From NCBI GenBank assembly GCA_009780235.1, contig WRAK01000002.1:62001-126000 (forward strand): a DNA stretch of 64,000 bases. The letters run 5' to 3'. Under the pieces are notes generated by a model, which was not told the DNA's origin, did not search any database, and worked only from the letters and a program-made list of their open reading frames with translations. Shown piece after piece: positions 32,478 through 41,803 of the stretch. Both the position numbers and the translations under genes were made by a program. This DNA comes from Oscillospiraceae bacterium (GTDB lineage Bacteria; Bacillota; Clostridia; Oscillospirales; Oscillospiraceae). Numbering within the stretch: the first letter of the stretch is position 1; every line of letters starts with the position of its first letter.

Positions 32478-33614
32478 ATGGCGGGGACGAAGCGGGATTA
32501 TTATGAGATTTTAGGGCTTTCGAAAGGGGCGGATGACGCTGCGATTAAGAAAGCCTTTCGGAAGTTGGCCAAGGAGCATCACCCGGATGTGAATCCGGGG
32601 AATGCGGAGGCTGAGGCGCGGTTTAAGGAAGTCAATGAGGCCTATGAAGTTCTTTCGGATGCCGACAAAAAAGCAAAGTATGACCAGTTCGGTCATGCGG
32701 GGGTAGACCCGAACTTTGCCGGTGCCGGCGGCGGGTATGACGCCTATGGCGGCTTCGGCGGGATGGACTTTGACCTCGGGGATATTTTGGGTTCTTTCTT
32801 CAACGGCTTCGGCGGCGGAGGGGCCGGTCGAAACGCGCCCCGCAAGGGAGAGAGCATCCACCTGGAGGTGACCGTCTCTTTCGAGGAGGCGGCTTTTGGC
32901 TGTGAACGGGAGGTCTCGGTGCCGACTGTTGTGGATTGCGAGACGTGCAAGGGCAGCGGGGCGGCTCCGGGGACTACGGCTGAGGTCTGCCCGCAGTGCC
33001 GTGGTACGGGTTCGGTGCAGACAGCGCGGCGGACGGCGTTCGGGGTGATGAACACCGCGGGGCCGTGTCCCAAATGCAACGGTACGGGCAAAATTATCCA
33101 CCAGCCCTGCGAGACCTGTAAGGGGCGGGGTAAGGTGCGGAAGAATCAGAAAATTACGGTGAAAATCCCTGCGGGGATTGATGACGGGCAGACGGTTTCA
33201 ATACGCGGCAAGGGCCATGCGGGGCAAAACGGCGGCCCGGCGGGTGATTTGCTCGTGACCGTGGCCGTGCGCCCGCATCCGACGTTCGAGCGGGACGGTA
33301 CGAGTGTACATAGCCGCATTTCCGTGTCTGTCGTTCAGGCGATTTTGGGCGATGAGTTGGAGGTCGAAACGCTGGACGGCAAGGTGAAGTATACCATCCC
33401 CGAGGGCACGCAGTCCGGCACGGTGTTCCGCCTCAAGGGCAAGGGGGTTCCGTATCTGAACGCCGATCGGCGGGGAGATCAGTTCGTGACGGTCGCCGTG
33501 GAGATTCCCGGCGGGCTGAATGAGGCGCAGAAGGAACTGCTTGTGAAGTTTGGGGAGAGTATCGGCCAGACTGCCGCCGGGGGCGGAAAAGGTTTTTTTC
33601 GTAAGAAGCGGTAA
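32478..33614 (+). CDS. dnaJ: Chaperone protein DnaJ (Hsp40)
   Basis: This 378-residue cochaperone delivers substrates to DnaK and stimulates its ATPase. It has a J domain (residues 5-70) with the HPD tripeptide, a Gly/Phe-rich linker, four zinc motifs (CETCKGSG, CPQCRGTG, CPKCNGTG, CETCKGRG) and the C-terminal substrate domains. The second ATG (32478) is taken as the start because it is seven bases after AGGAG. The ATG at 32472 is too close to that site. Confidence 0.97.
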   Translation: MAGTKRDYYEILGLSKGADDAAIKKAFRKLAKEHHPDVNPGNAEAEARFKEVNEAYEVLSDADKKAKYDQFGHAGVDPNFAGAGGGYDAYGGFGGMDFDLGDILGSFFNGFGGGGAGRNAPRKGESIHLEVTVSFEEAAFGCEREVSVPTVVDCETCKGSGAAPGTTAEVCPQCRGTGSVQTARRTAFGVMNTAGPCPKCNGTGKIIHQPCETCKGRGKVRKNQKITVKIPAGIDDGQTVSIRGKGHAGQNGGPAGDLLVTVAVRPHPTFERDGTSVHSRISVSVVQAILGDELEVETLDGKVKYTIPEGTQSGTVFRLKGKGVPYLNADRRGDQFVTVAVEIPGGLNEAQKELLVKFGESIGQTAAGGGKGFFRKKR

Positions 33615-33896
33615 CTCCCCTGGTCAGCTGCGCTGATAACTGACGCCCCAAGAGCGCAAGGCGAAGCCGTAGTGCGATTGGATGGCGGAAGGAATGCCTG
33701 TGGTGCAGCCCCCTCAAAACGAGGGGGCCTAAGGGCAAGAGCCCGGAGCCTCCCTCGTTTACGAGGGAGGTGGCCGCCGCGAAGCGGCGGTCGGAGGGAG
33801 TTCGTGCGTAGGGGCGGCCATTGGCCGTCCGCTGTTGGATAGGTGCTGCAACGTTGAAGGGCGGACGGCCAATGGCCGCCCCTACAAGGGGTACAC
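33615..33896. repeat. Repeat-filled gap after dnaJ
   Basis: It holds CCCCCTC/GAGGGGG and CCTCCCTCG hairpins (33709-33727, 33749-33770), a CCGCCGCGAAGCGGCGG hairpin and a perfect double-hairpin repeat (33808-33885, arms 33808-33832 and 33861-33885). No gene and no convincing terminator. Confidence 0.85.
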
Positions 33897-35072
33897 ATGA
33901 AACATAACAAACCAAATACTCACCATACTGACATCGCCATTATCGGCGGCGGGGCCTCCGGGCTGGCCGCTGCGATTGCCGCCGCCCGTCACGGGGCGGC
34001 GGTTACGATTTTGGAGAAGCTGCCGCGTGTGGGCAAGAAAATCCTCGCCACGGGTAACGGGCGGTGTAATTTGGGGAATCTGTCGCAGGATGCGAAGCAT
34101 TGCCGTGGATTCCCTCCCCCCGAGACGGTCTTGGCGCAATTTCAGGGCGAGGAGGCGTTTTTCCGCTCCCTCGGATTGCTTGTGCGGTCGGATGAGGCGG
34201 GGCGGCTCTACCCCGCCAGCGGACAGGCGAGTTCGGTATTGGACGCCTTGCGGCTGGAATGTGCCAGACTCGGAGTTGCGGAGATTTGCGCGTTTGATGT
34301 GCGGGAGATTCGCCCGTCGGACGGTGGGTTTTTGCTCCTGTCTTCGGATGGCAACACGGCACGGGCGCGGCGGGTGATTTTAGCCGCCGGGGGGTGCGCG
34401 GGGCCGCAGTACGGGACGGACGGTGCGGGTTTTCGCTTGGCGGAGGCCACGGGGCATACGGTGGCGAATCCCTTCCCGGTACTGGTACCGATTCCCGTGG
34501 AGCCGCAGCGGGTGCGCGCGCTCAAAGGTCTGCGTGTGCAGGCGAAGGTGACGGCATATCGTAACGGGCATTTCATGGCCGCGGAAGAGGGACAGGTGCA
34601 GTTTGCCGAGGGTGTGCTGTCGGGGATTTGCGTGTTCAATCTGGCGGCGTATCAGCCGGATGTGCTCTCACTGGATTTGCTCCCTTGGTGTGACGAGCCG
34701 CATGTGCTTTTGACAGAGGTGATGCAGACACGCGCTGCCGCTCTGCCGGAGGATCAGCTCACGGGGCTGTTCCCAAAGCGGATTGGGCAGGCCTTGCTCA
34801 AGGAGACGGAGATTACGGGTAAGCCGCTTGCGGACTTGGTGAAAGACTGGCGGTTCCCCGCAAAGCCCGCTACGAATTGGGAAGCGGCGCAAGCCACGGC
34901 GGGTGGTGTGATACATGTTACGAAAAATCTCGAATCTCTCGTTGTGCCGGGGCTTTATTTTGCGGGCGAGGTTTTGGGTGTCCACGGCGACACGGGCGGG
35001 TTTAATCTGCGGTGGGCGTGGGCGAGCGGGACGGTTGCGGGAGAGCAAGCGGCGAAGGGACTGGAACGATGA
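33897..35072 (+). CDS. HI0933/YhiN-family flavoprotein (BaiN-like FAD oxidoreductase)
   Basis: This 391-residue FAD protein has the dinucleotide fold IAIIGGGASGLAAAIAAA at residues 12-29. The family block GKKILATGNGRCNLGN follows, and the C terminus reads AGEVLGVHGDTGGFNLRWAWASG. Some relatives reduce bile-acid intermediates, but most have no known substrate. It is translationally coupled to a second flavoprotein gene, which suggests a shared redox task. Confidence 0.85.
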   Translation: MKHNKPNTHHTDIAIIGGGASGLAAAIAAARHGAAVTILEKLPRVGKKILATGNGRCNLGNLSQDAKHCRGFPPPETVLAQFQGEEAFFRSLGLLVRSDEAGRLYPASGQASSVLDALRLECARLGVAEICAFDVREIRPSDGGFLLLSSDGNTARARRVILAAGGCAGPQYGTDGAGFRLAEATGHTVANPFPVLVPIPVEPQRVRALKGLRVQAKVTAYRNGHFMAAEEGQVQFAEGVLSGICVFNLAAYQPDVLSLDLLPWCDEPHVLLTEVMQTRAAALPEDQLTGLFPKRIGQALLKETEITGKPLADLVKDWRFPAKPATNWEAAQATAGGVIHVTKNLESLVVPGLYFAGEVLGVHGDTGGFNLRWAWASGTVAGEQAAKGLER

Positions 35073-36628
35073 GGAAGATTACGGGTGTCAAAGCCCCGTT
35101 GGATTTTACGTCTGCGTGGGTACGGGACGAGGCCGCACGGCGATTGGGTGTATCTGCGGATACGCTCGGGTCGGTGCGGCTTTTGCGGAAATCGCTGGAC
35201 GCGCGGCGGCGGAATATCCATTATGTGCTGACCATCGGTGCGGAGATGATTGACGAGGCTGTGTCTGCGGAGCAGTCACGGAAATTGCCCGACTGGCCGT
35301 TTGCGCATCCGCCTGTGGTGGTGGGCAGCGGGCCTGCGGGTTTGTTTGCGGCTTTGACCTTGGCGGAAGCGGGTGCGCGTCCGCTTGTTTTGGAGCGGGG
35401 CGATGACGTCGTCCTGCGGCGGGCGGCGGTGGAGCGGTTCTGGGCGGGCGGGGAACTTGATCCCGAGAGCAACGTTCAGTTCGGCGCGGGCGGTGCGGGG
35501 ACGTTTTCAGACGGCAAGTTGACCACGGGTATCTCCGACCCGCGCATTGCCGAGGTGCTGCGAACCCTGCATCGCTGCGGCGCGCCGGAGGAGATTTTAT
35601 ACGAGGCGAAGCCGCATATCGGGACGGATTTGTTGATGGGTGTCGTGCAGAAGTTGCGGGCCGCCATTGAGGACTTGGGCGGCCGGATGTTGTTTCGGGC
35701 GAAGTTTGTTGATTTCCGCACCGAACGGGGTCGGGTGAGCCATGCGGTCTACGAGCGGGGCGGGGAGACGGTTACTGTGCCGACATCGCATATCATCCTC
35801 GCCACGGGTCACAGCGCACGGGATGTGTTCGAGCTTCTGCATGAGCGGGGTGTGGCCTTGCAGCAGAAGCCCTTTGCCGTGGGGGTGCGGATTGAGCATC
35901 CGCAAGCGGTGATTGACAAGGCGATGTATGGGGATATGGCGGGGTTGCCGCTTTTACCGCCTGCCGACTATAAATTGGCGGTGCGCTTGCCTTCCGGGCG
36001 GGGGGTATATACCTTTTGTATGTGTCCCGGCGGGGTGGTGGTTGCCGCCGCTTCGGAGCCGGGGGGCGTGGTGGTGAACGGCATGAGTTACCACGCAAGG
36101 GACGGCGAAAATGCGAACAGCGCGCTCTTGGTAGGCGTTGCGCCGGGGGAGTTCGGGTCGGCGCACCCCTTGGCGGGGGTGCAGTTCCAGCGGGAGATTG
36201 AGGCGCGGGCGTATGGACTGACGGGGCAGTATTTGGCTCCGAACTGTACGGCGGGCGAGTTGCGGGATGGGCGGGCGAACGCAGTTCGTCCTTGCGGGGT
36301 GATGCCGAGTTATAAGCCCGGCACGACACCCGCCTTGCCGCGTGCGTATTTGCCGCCGTTTGTGGCGGAGGCTCTGCGCGACGCGCTGCCTTTGTTCGGC
36401 AGGAAGTTACGCGGGTTTGATGCCCCCGAGGCCGTGCTCACGGGGCCGGAGGCGCGGAGTTCCGGCCCCGTGCGAATACTAAGGGGCGATGACGGATGTA
36501 GTGTGAGTGTACCCGGTCTCTATCCTAGTGGTGAGGGTGTGGGGTATGCCGGGGGGATTATGTCGGCGGCTGTAGATGGGGTTCGGACGGTGGAGCGAAT
36601 GTATGATTATACGATTTTGAATGAATAA
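35069..36628 (+). CDS. NAD(P)/FAD-dependent oxidoreductase of the large uncharacterised FAD family
   Basis: This 519-residue protein has a roughly 75-residue N-terminal domain, a dinucleotide-binding motif VVVGSGPAGLFAALTLAEAG, NVQFGAGGAGTFSDGKLTTGI, an ATGHSARDVFELL block and the C-terminal GEGVGYAGGIMSAAVDG. This layout is typical of a broad bacterial family near to glutamate-synthase-like and geranylgeranyl-reductase-like flavoproteins whose reaction is unknown. The ATG at 35069 overlaps the preceding TGA. Confidence 0.8.
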   Translation: MRKITGVKAPLDFTSAWVRDEAARRLGVSADTLGSVRLLRKSLDARRRNIHYVLTIGAEMIDEAVSAEQSRKLPDWPFAHPPVVVGSGPAGLFAALTLAEAGARPLVLERGDDVVLRRAAVERFWAGGELDPESNVQFGAGGAGTFSDGKLTTGISDPRIAEVLRTLHRCGAPEEILYEAKPHIGTDLLMGVVQKLRAAIEDLGGRMLFRAKFVDFRTERGRVSHAVYERGGETVTVPTSHIILATGHSARDVFELLHERGVALQQKPFAVGVRIEHPQAVIDKAMYGDMAGLPLLPPADYKLAVRLPSGRGVYTFCMCPGGVVVAAASEPGGVVVNGMSYHARDGENANSALLVGVAPGEFGSAHPLAGVQFQREIEARAYGLTGQYLAPNCTAGELRDGRANAVRPCGVMPSYKPGTTPALPRAYLPPFVAEALRDALPLFGRKLRGFDAPEAVLTGPEARSSGPVRILRGDDGCSVSVPGLYPSGEGVGYAGGIMSAAVDGVRTVERMYDYTILNE

Positions 36629-37153
36629 TATTCACATTGGGCAATGGTTTCTGTACGCGAAACCTCCCTTTCCGAGAGAGGTGACAGGCTTAGCCTGACG
36701 GAGGATTGCCCTTGCCCTGAAAATTCCCCTCCTTGGAGGGGTGCCGCCGCAGGCGGTGGGGTGGTTTCCCTTCGCAGGGGCGGGGTTCCGTCCATGCAAT
36801 GACGTTCAAAACGCAAATTGCACGGGACAATGAGGGCATCGCGCCCTACAGACATGCGCACACCCCGCAGAACCACCCCGTCAGGCTTCGCCTTCCACCC
36901 CCTCCTTGGAGGGGAATAAGGGCAATCCTCAGTCAGCGTCGCTGACAGCTCATTTGGTAAAGGAGAGCCTTCGCGGCTTATGTTGCATTTGCCGCAGAGA
37001 GACAGGGATATGATTAGAAATGACGGACGGCCAATGGCCGCCCCTACATTGCGGTCAATGATTTTGTTTTAGCTTTTCAAAATTCTACTTGCATAAAAAT
37101 TCATAACATGCTATACTATCAAGAATCGAAACTATCAACAGGAGCATACGCCC
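36629..37153. other. 525-bp intergenic region: repeat debris and argC promoter
   Basis: It contains a CCTCCC/GAGAGG hairpin near 36664, the 45-bp module also seen near 10279 (here from about 36722), a TCCCCTCCTTGGAGGGG hairpin near 36902, lone halves of the double-hairpin family near 36830-36860 and 37020-37047, and then the argC control region. No gene is seen. Confidence 0.8.
37089..37117 (+). promoter_or_regulatory. argC promoter with ARG box (ArgR operator)
   Basis: TTGCAT (37089-37094), a 17-bp spacer and TATACT (37112-37117). The sequence TTGCATAAAAATTCATAA (37089-37106) matches the ARG-box consensus and covers the -35 and spacer, so arginine-bound ArgR would block polymerase. No argR is in the window. 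Confidence 0.75.
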
Positions 37154-38098
37154 ATGAAACCACGCATATTCATCGACGGCCGAGAAGGCACCACGGGTCT
37201 GCAAATTGATGCACGTCTCCACGGGCGCACGGATATCGAACAGATTATTATTCCCGATGCCCTCCGCAAAGATACGGCGGCGCGGACGGCGCGGCTGAAT
37301 GCGGCGGATTTGGTCTTCCTCTGCCTGCCGGACGCGGCGGCACGGGAGGCGGTGGAGCTGATTGAGAACCCCCGTACACGGGTGATTGACGCATCCACGG
37401 CGCATCGGACGATACCCGGTTGGGTGTACGGTTTCCCCGAACTCACGCACACACGGCGGGGCGAGGTGAGAGAAGCTCTGCGGGTGGCGAACCCCGGCTG
37501 TCACGCCACGGGTTTTTTGGCGATGGTCGCCCCATTGGTCGCGGCCGGCGTTTTGGCGGCGGATGCGACGGTGCCCTGTCACTCGCTTACCGGTTATTCC
37601 GGCGGCGGGAAAGCAATGATTGCCGCATACGAATCCGAGGGTCGGCCTGCGGATTTGGATGCGCCGCGGATTTACGGCTTGGGGCTGAGACATAAGCATC
37701 TGCCGGAGATGATGACGCAGGCGGGGCTCACGATGCCGCCGCTGTTTACGCCGATTGTGGGTGATTATTATGCGGGGATGGCTGTATCGGTCTTGCTTCA
37801 TCGGGGTATGACGGGCGGTGTGACATCAGAGGAATTGCAGGGCATTCTGGCGGCGCATTACGAGGGCGAACGATTTGTGTCCGTTGCCCCTTTCGGCGGT
37901 GAAGAGACACTCGCCGCGCCCGGTTTTATCGAGGCAAATGCCCATGTCGGGACGAATGATTTGGAGATTCTCGTGTTCGGTAACGGTGAGCAGACCTTGC
38001 TCTGTGCCCGATTTGATAATCTGGGCAAGGGTGCATCGGGTGCGGCGGTACAGAATATGAATTTGATGTTGGGGTTGGATGAAGCGGCGGGGTTATAA
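37154..38098 (+). CDS. argC: N-acetyl-gamma-glutamyl-phosphate reductase, short (type 2) form
   Basis: This 314-residue enzyme makes N-acetylglutamate semialdehyde in arginine synthesis. It shows FIDGREGTTGLQI at the NADP site, the catalytic Cys in NPGCHATGF, and SLTGYSGGGKAMI. At about 314 residues it belongs to the second ArgC class rather than the roughly 345-residue common one. It is first in argCJBDF and controlled by the ARG-box promoter. Confidence 0.94.
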   Translation: MKPRIFIDGREGTTGLQIDARLHGRTDIEQIIIPDALRKDTAARTARLNAADLVFLCLPDAAAREAVELIENPRTRVIDASTAHRTIPGWVYGFPELTHTRRGEVREALRVANPGCHATGFLAMVAPLVAAGVLAADATVPCHSLTGYSGGGKAMIAAYESEGRPADLDAPRIYGLGLRHKHLPEMMTQAGLTMPPLFTPIVGDYYAGMAVSVLLHRGMTGGVTSEELQGILAAHYEGERFVSVAPFGGEETLAAPGFIEANAHVGTNDLEILVFGNGEQTLLCARFDNLGKGASGAAVQNMNLMLGLDEAAGL

Positions 38099-38102
38099 TA
38101 CT

Positions 38103-38178
38103 GTAGGGCGCGATGTCCGCATCGCGCCGCCGATCCCATAGACACGATACACGGCGCGATGCGGACATCGCGCCCTAC
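38103..38178. repeat. Double-hairpin intergenic repeat with paired base change
   Basis: Arms 38103-38128 and 38153-38178. They match the 9356 and 42730 copies except that TCCTCATC reads TCCGCATC in the left arm, with the complementary change in the right arm, so pairing is kept. It lies between argC and argJ. Confidence 0.9.
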
Positions 38179-38192
38179 AAGGAGGATAAACC

Positions 38193-39413
38193 ATGCAACA
38201 AATACCCGGCGGCGTGTGTGCCGCACAAGGATTCTCGGCGGGGGGCGCGCATTGCGGTCTCAAGAAAGTAAAGCCTGACCTCGCGCTTATCGTCTCTGCC
38301 GTGCCTGCTGCTGCGGCGGCTACTTATACGAAGAACGTGGTGCAGGCCGCACCCCTGCATGTGACGAAGCGGCATCTGGCTGACGGGATGCTCAGCGCGG
38401 TAATCGTCAACAGCGGTAACGCCAACGCCTGTGCGCCGGATGGGGAGGCGAATGCGTTCGCCATGTGCGCCTCGGCAGCCGAGGCTTTGGGCCTTGCGGC
38501 AGAGCAGGTGGCGGTGTCCTCGACCGGGGTAATCGGTGTGTCTATGACGCCGAAAATGCCCTTGGTACAGAACGGAATTGCTTCGCTTGCGGAGTCGCTT
38601 ACTGCGGACGCGGCGGGTTCGGACGCGGCGGCGAAAGCGATTATGACCACGGATTTGACACAGAAAGAAATGGCGGTACAGCTCACGCTGGGCGGTAAGA
38701 CCGTTCACTTGGGCGGCATTGCCAAGGGGAGCGGGATGATTCACCCGAATATGGGGACGATGCTCTGCTTCCTCACGACGGACGCGGCGATTGCGCCCGC
38801 GCTTCTCAGCCGTGCGCTGGGACTGGCGGTGGAGCGGAGCTTCAACCGCATCTCCGTGGACGGGGACAGTTCGACGAATGATTTTTGCCTCATCATGGCG
38901 AATGGACTGGCTGGGAATGCGGAAATTTGTGAAGAGAACGCCGACTATGCGGCCTTTTTGGCCGCCCTTACGGATATTTGCGTCTATCTGGCGCGAGAGA
39001 TTGCGGCCGATGGTGAGGGGGCGACGCACCTTATCACTTGCACGGTAAAAGGTGCGCCGGATGAGGAGATTGCCACGACGATTGCACGGAGTGTAATCAG
39101 TTCCTCTTTGGTCAAGAGTGCTGTGTTCGGCAAGGATGCCAACTGGGGGCGCATCCTTTGCGCTATGGGATATGCGGGCGTGAACTTTGACCCGGAGCGG
39201 GTGTCTGTGTCCTTCGCCAGCGAGGCGGGAGAGGTTCCCGTGTGTAAAAACGGCCGAGGGCTTAGTTTTGACGAGGAACTTGCGCTGAAAGTTCTCACGC
39301 CGCATGAGGTGGAGATTTGCATCGACATGGCGCAGGGGAATGCGGAGAGCACCTGTTGGGGTTGTGATTTGACCTATGAATATGTGCGGATTAACGGGGA
39401 GTATCGGTCGTGA
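38193..39413 (+). CDS. argJ: Bifunctional ornithine acetyltransferase / N-acetylglutamate synthase
   Basis: This 406-residue enzyme recycles the acetyl group from N-acetylornithine to glutamate and can also make N-acetylglutamate. It cuts itself before the Thr of KGSGMIHPNMGTML, where Thr becomes the nucleophile. The preceding residue is Gly instead of the usual Ala. NSGNANACAP and SVDGDSSTND segments are present. Having argJ rather than argE means a cyclic acetyl pathway. Confidence 0.95.
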   Translation: MQQIPGGVCAAQGFSAGGAHCGLKKVKPDLALIVSAVPAAAAATYTKNVVQAAPLHVTKRHLADGMLSAVIVNSGNANACAPDGEANAFAMCASAAEALGLAAEQVAVSSTGVIGVSMTPKMPLVQNGIASLAESLTADAAGSDAAAKAIMTTDLTQKEMAVQLTLGGKTVHLGGIAKGSGMIHPNMGTMLCFLTTDAAIAPALLSRALGLAVERSFNRISVDGDSSTNDFCLIMANGLAGNAEICEENADYAAFLAALTDICVYLAREIAADGEGATHLITCTVKGAPDEEIATTIARSVISSSLVKSAVFGKDANWGRILCAMGYAGVNFDPERVSVSFASEAGEVPVCKNGRGLSFDEELALKVLTPHEVEICIDMAQGNAESTCWGCDLTYEYVRINGEYRS

Positions 39414-39474
39414 TTGCGGGAGGTGTTCCCGCATGGAATCCGCCCTACGAAATGCAGAAAACGGAGATGATACC

Positions 39475-40338
39475 ATGAATCATATCGATAGAGCAACCGT
39501 CCTCGCTGAAGCTTTGCCCTATATCCAAAAATACAGCGGGCAGACCATCGTCATCAAATACGGCGGCAACGCCATGACCTCGCCGGAGCTGTTTGACGCC
39601 GTTATGGGTGACATGGTACTTCTTGGCCTTGTCGGTGTACGCGTCGTCGTCGTCCACGGCGGCGGGCCGGAGATTAGCGAGGCTTTGGAGAAAGTAGGCA
39701 AGGAGTCCCGCTTTGTGGAGGGCTTGCGCTACACGGACGAGGAGACGATGGAAATCGTCCAGATGGTACTCTGCGGGAAGATTAACAAGAATCTGGTGGA
39801 TACGCTGGGGCGTTTGGGCGGCAGGGCGTTGGGGCTTTGCGGGATGGACGGCGGGATGCTGAAAGCCCGGCAGTTAAAGTTGGACGACGGGCGGGACTTG
39901 GGCTTGGTCGGCGATATCACCGAGGTAGACCCGCGGCCCGTGGTGGACGCTTTGGAGTGCGGCTACATCCCCGTGGTGTCCACGGTGGCGCAGGGGATAG
40001 ACGGGCCGCACGCTTACAACGTCAATGCCGACACCGCCGCCAGTAAGTTGGCGAGTGCCTTGGGTGCGGCGAAGCTGATTTTGCTGACCGATGTGCGTGG
40101 GCTCTTACGTGACAGGACGGATGAGACGACCTTGATTTCTAAAGTCAAGGTGAGCCAGGTACCCTGTTTGGTGAAAGACGGGGTCATTTCCGGCGGGATG
40201 ATTCCGAAGATTGACTGCTGTGTCGAGGCCGTGCGCCAGGGGGTGCATGATGCCTTGATTTTAGATGGCCGCGTGCCGCATTCGATTCTGGTCGAGATGC
40301 TGACGGACAAGGGCGCGGGGACGATGATTTTGCCATAG
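39475..40338 (+). CDS. argB: Acetylglutamate kinase
   Basis: This 287-residue amino-acid kinase phosphorylates N-acetylglutamate. It has IVIKYGGNAM at the phosphate loop, VVVVHGGGPEIS, NVNADTAASKLASAL and VISGGMIPKIDCC. The ATG at 39475 follows GGAGA. A longer frame from 39376 has no family sequence. A lone half of the double-hairpin repeat lies in the short gap after argJ. Confidence 0.96.
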   Translation: MNHIDRATVLAEALPYIQKYSGQTIVIKYGGNAMTSPELFDAVMGDMVLLGLVGVRVVVVHGGGPEISEALEKVGKESRFVEGLRYTDEETMEIVQMVLCGKINKNLVDTLGRLGGRALGLCGMDGGMLKARQLKLDDGRDLGLVGDITEVDPRPVVDALECGYIPVVSTVAQGIDGPHAYNVNADTAASKLASALGAAKLILLTDVRGLLRDRTDETTLISKVKVSQVPCLVKDGVISGGMIPKIDCCVEAVRQGVHDALILDGRVPHSILVEMLTDKGAGTMILP

Positions 40339-40349
40339 GGCATTTATTT

Positions 40350-40423
40350 GTAGGGGGCGGCGTCTCGACGCCCCGCGGCATTGCGCATATGGCGTGCGGG
40401 GCGTCGGGGACGCCGCCCCCTAC
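40350..40423. repeat. Double-hairpin intergenic repeat
   Basis: Arms 40350-40376 and 40396-40423 (GTAGGGGGCGGCGTC...GACGCCCCGC and its near-exact complement). It lies between argB and argD. Confidence 0.85.
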
Positions 40424-40506
40424 GGGATTACTCCCCCGGTCGTCTGCGATCGGAGGGAGTAAGCTTAGAACCAACTCACAATGCGAAACAATCGGAGGAC
40501 AAAATT

Positions 40507-41685
40507 TTGAACAGCAAAGAACTAATCCAACTCCACGACCAATATATTATGGGTACATACGGACGTTTCCCCATTGCCATCTCCCACGGACAGGGGGCGA
40601 AGCTTTACGATTTTGACGGGAAGTTGTATATTGATTTCGCATCCGGCATCGGGGTGGCATCCGTCGGGCACGGGAACCCGGCTTGGGCGCAGGCGATTGC
40701 AGACCAAGCCGTGCGGCTGGGGCATGTGTCAAATTTGTACTACACGGAGCCTGCGGCGCGGGTGGCGGAGACGCTCTGCGAGCGGACGGGGATGCGCAAG
40801 GTGTTTTTCTCAAACTCCGGGGCGGAGAGCAACGAGGGCTTGATTAAGCTTGCTCGGAAATACAGCCGCGACAAGTACGGGGCGGGGCGGAGCAAGGTTG
40901 TGACCTTGCTGCAATCTTTCCACGGACGTACGGTCACGACGCTTGCGGCTACGGGACAGGACGTGTTTCATCAACACTTTTTCCCGTTCACGGAGGGCTT
41001 TTGCCATGTGCCTGCGGGCGATATGGCGGCACTCCAAGCCGCCTGCGGAGATGATACTTGCGCCGTCATGCTGGAGTTGATTCAGGGAGAGGGCGGCGTT
41101 TTGCCCTTGGAGCGGGACTATATCCAACAGGTGGCGGCGTTTTGTAAAGAGCGGGATTTGCTCTTGCTCATTGATGAGGTGCAGACCGGCATCGGGCGCA
41201 CGGGGCATTTATTTGCGTTTCAGCAGTACGGCATCACTCCGGACGCGGTGAGTTTTGCGAAAGGCATCGCCGGCGGCGTGCCGTTCGGCGGTTTCCTTGC
41301 GGGAGAGATGTGCTGCGATGTCCTCGGCCCGGGGACGCATGCCACGACCTACGGCGGTAACCCGCTCGGTGCGGCGGCGGCGCAAGTGGTGTTGGAGACG
41401 TTGACGGAGGAAATGCTGGCCGAGGTTGCGGAGAAAGGCCGATATATCCAAGAGAACATTGCGGCAATGGGCAGTCCCTACGTAGCGGAAATTCGAGGTT
41501 TAGGGCTGATGATAGGCGTTGTCCTCAAGGATGTGGGCCATAAGGAAGTGGTGGGACGGCTGAACGATGCGGGCTTGCTTGCGCTGACGGCGGGGAGTGA
41601 GACGTTACGGTTTTTGCCGCCGCTCACGATTAGTTATGAAGAAATTGACGCAGGGCTTGCTATTTTGCAGTCTGTGATTGTATAA
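40507..41685 (+). CDS. argD: Acetylornithine aminotransferase
   Basis: This 392-residue class III PLP aminotransferase makes N-acetylornithine. It has FASGIGVASVGHG, FFSNSGAESNEGLIKLARKY, LLLIDEVQTGIGRTG and the PLP lysine in VSFAKGIAGG. The start is a TTG at 40507, eight bases after GGAGG. The long upstream frame runs through a repeat element. Confidence 0.94.
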   Translation: MNSKELIQLHDQYIMGTYGRFPIAISHGQGAKLYDFDGKLYIDFASGIGVASVGHGNPAWAQAIADQAVRLGHVSNLYYTEPAARVAETLCERTGMRKVFFSNSGAESNEGLIKLARKYSRDKYGAGRSKVVTLLQSFHGRTVTTLAATGQDVFHQHFFPFTEGFCHVPAGDMAALQAACGDDTCAVMLELIQGEGGVLPLERDYIQQVAAFCKERDLLLLIDEVQTGIGRTGHLFAFQQYGITPDAVSFAKGIAGGVPFGGFLAGEMCCDVLGPGTHATTYGGNPLGAAAAQVVLETLTEEMLAEVAEKGRYIQENIAAMGSPYVAEIRGLGLMIGVVLKDVGHKEVVGRLNDAGLLALTAGSETLRFLPPLTISYEEIDAGLAILQSVIV

Positions 41686-41707
41686 TTGTAATGATAACTG
41701 ATGGGAC

Positions 41708-41784
41708 GTAGGGGTCGATGCCCACATCGGCCTGGTCTTTTTTATACGTGATGATTGCGGGCCGATGTGGGCATCGGCCCCTAC
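41708..41784. repeat. Double-hairpin intergenic repeat
   Basis: Arms 41708-41732 and 41760-41784. Core GGGGTCGATG, CCCA, CATCGGCC, with a single G-T type mismatch to the right arm. It lies between argD and argF. Confidence 0.88.
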
Positions 41785-41803
41785 TGTACACTAGGAGGTT
41801 CAT

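Noticed and set aside
38175-39476. 433-codon minus-strand frame opposite argJ
   Set aside because: It lies entirely antisense to a clearly conserved argJ, is Arg/His/Pro-rich as expected for the reverse of GC-rich coding DNA, and has no ribosome site or family motif.
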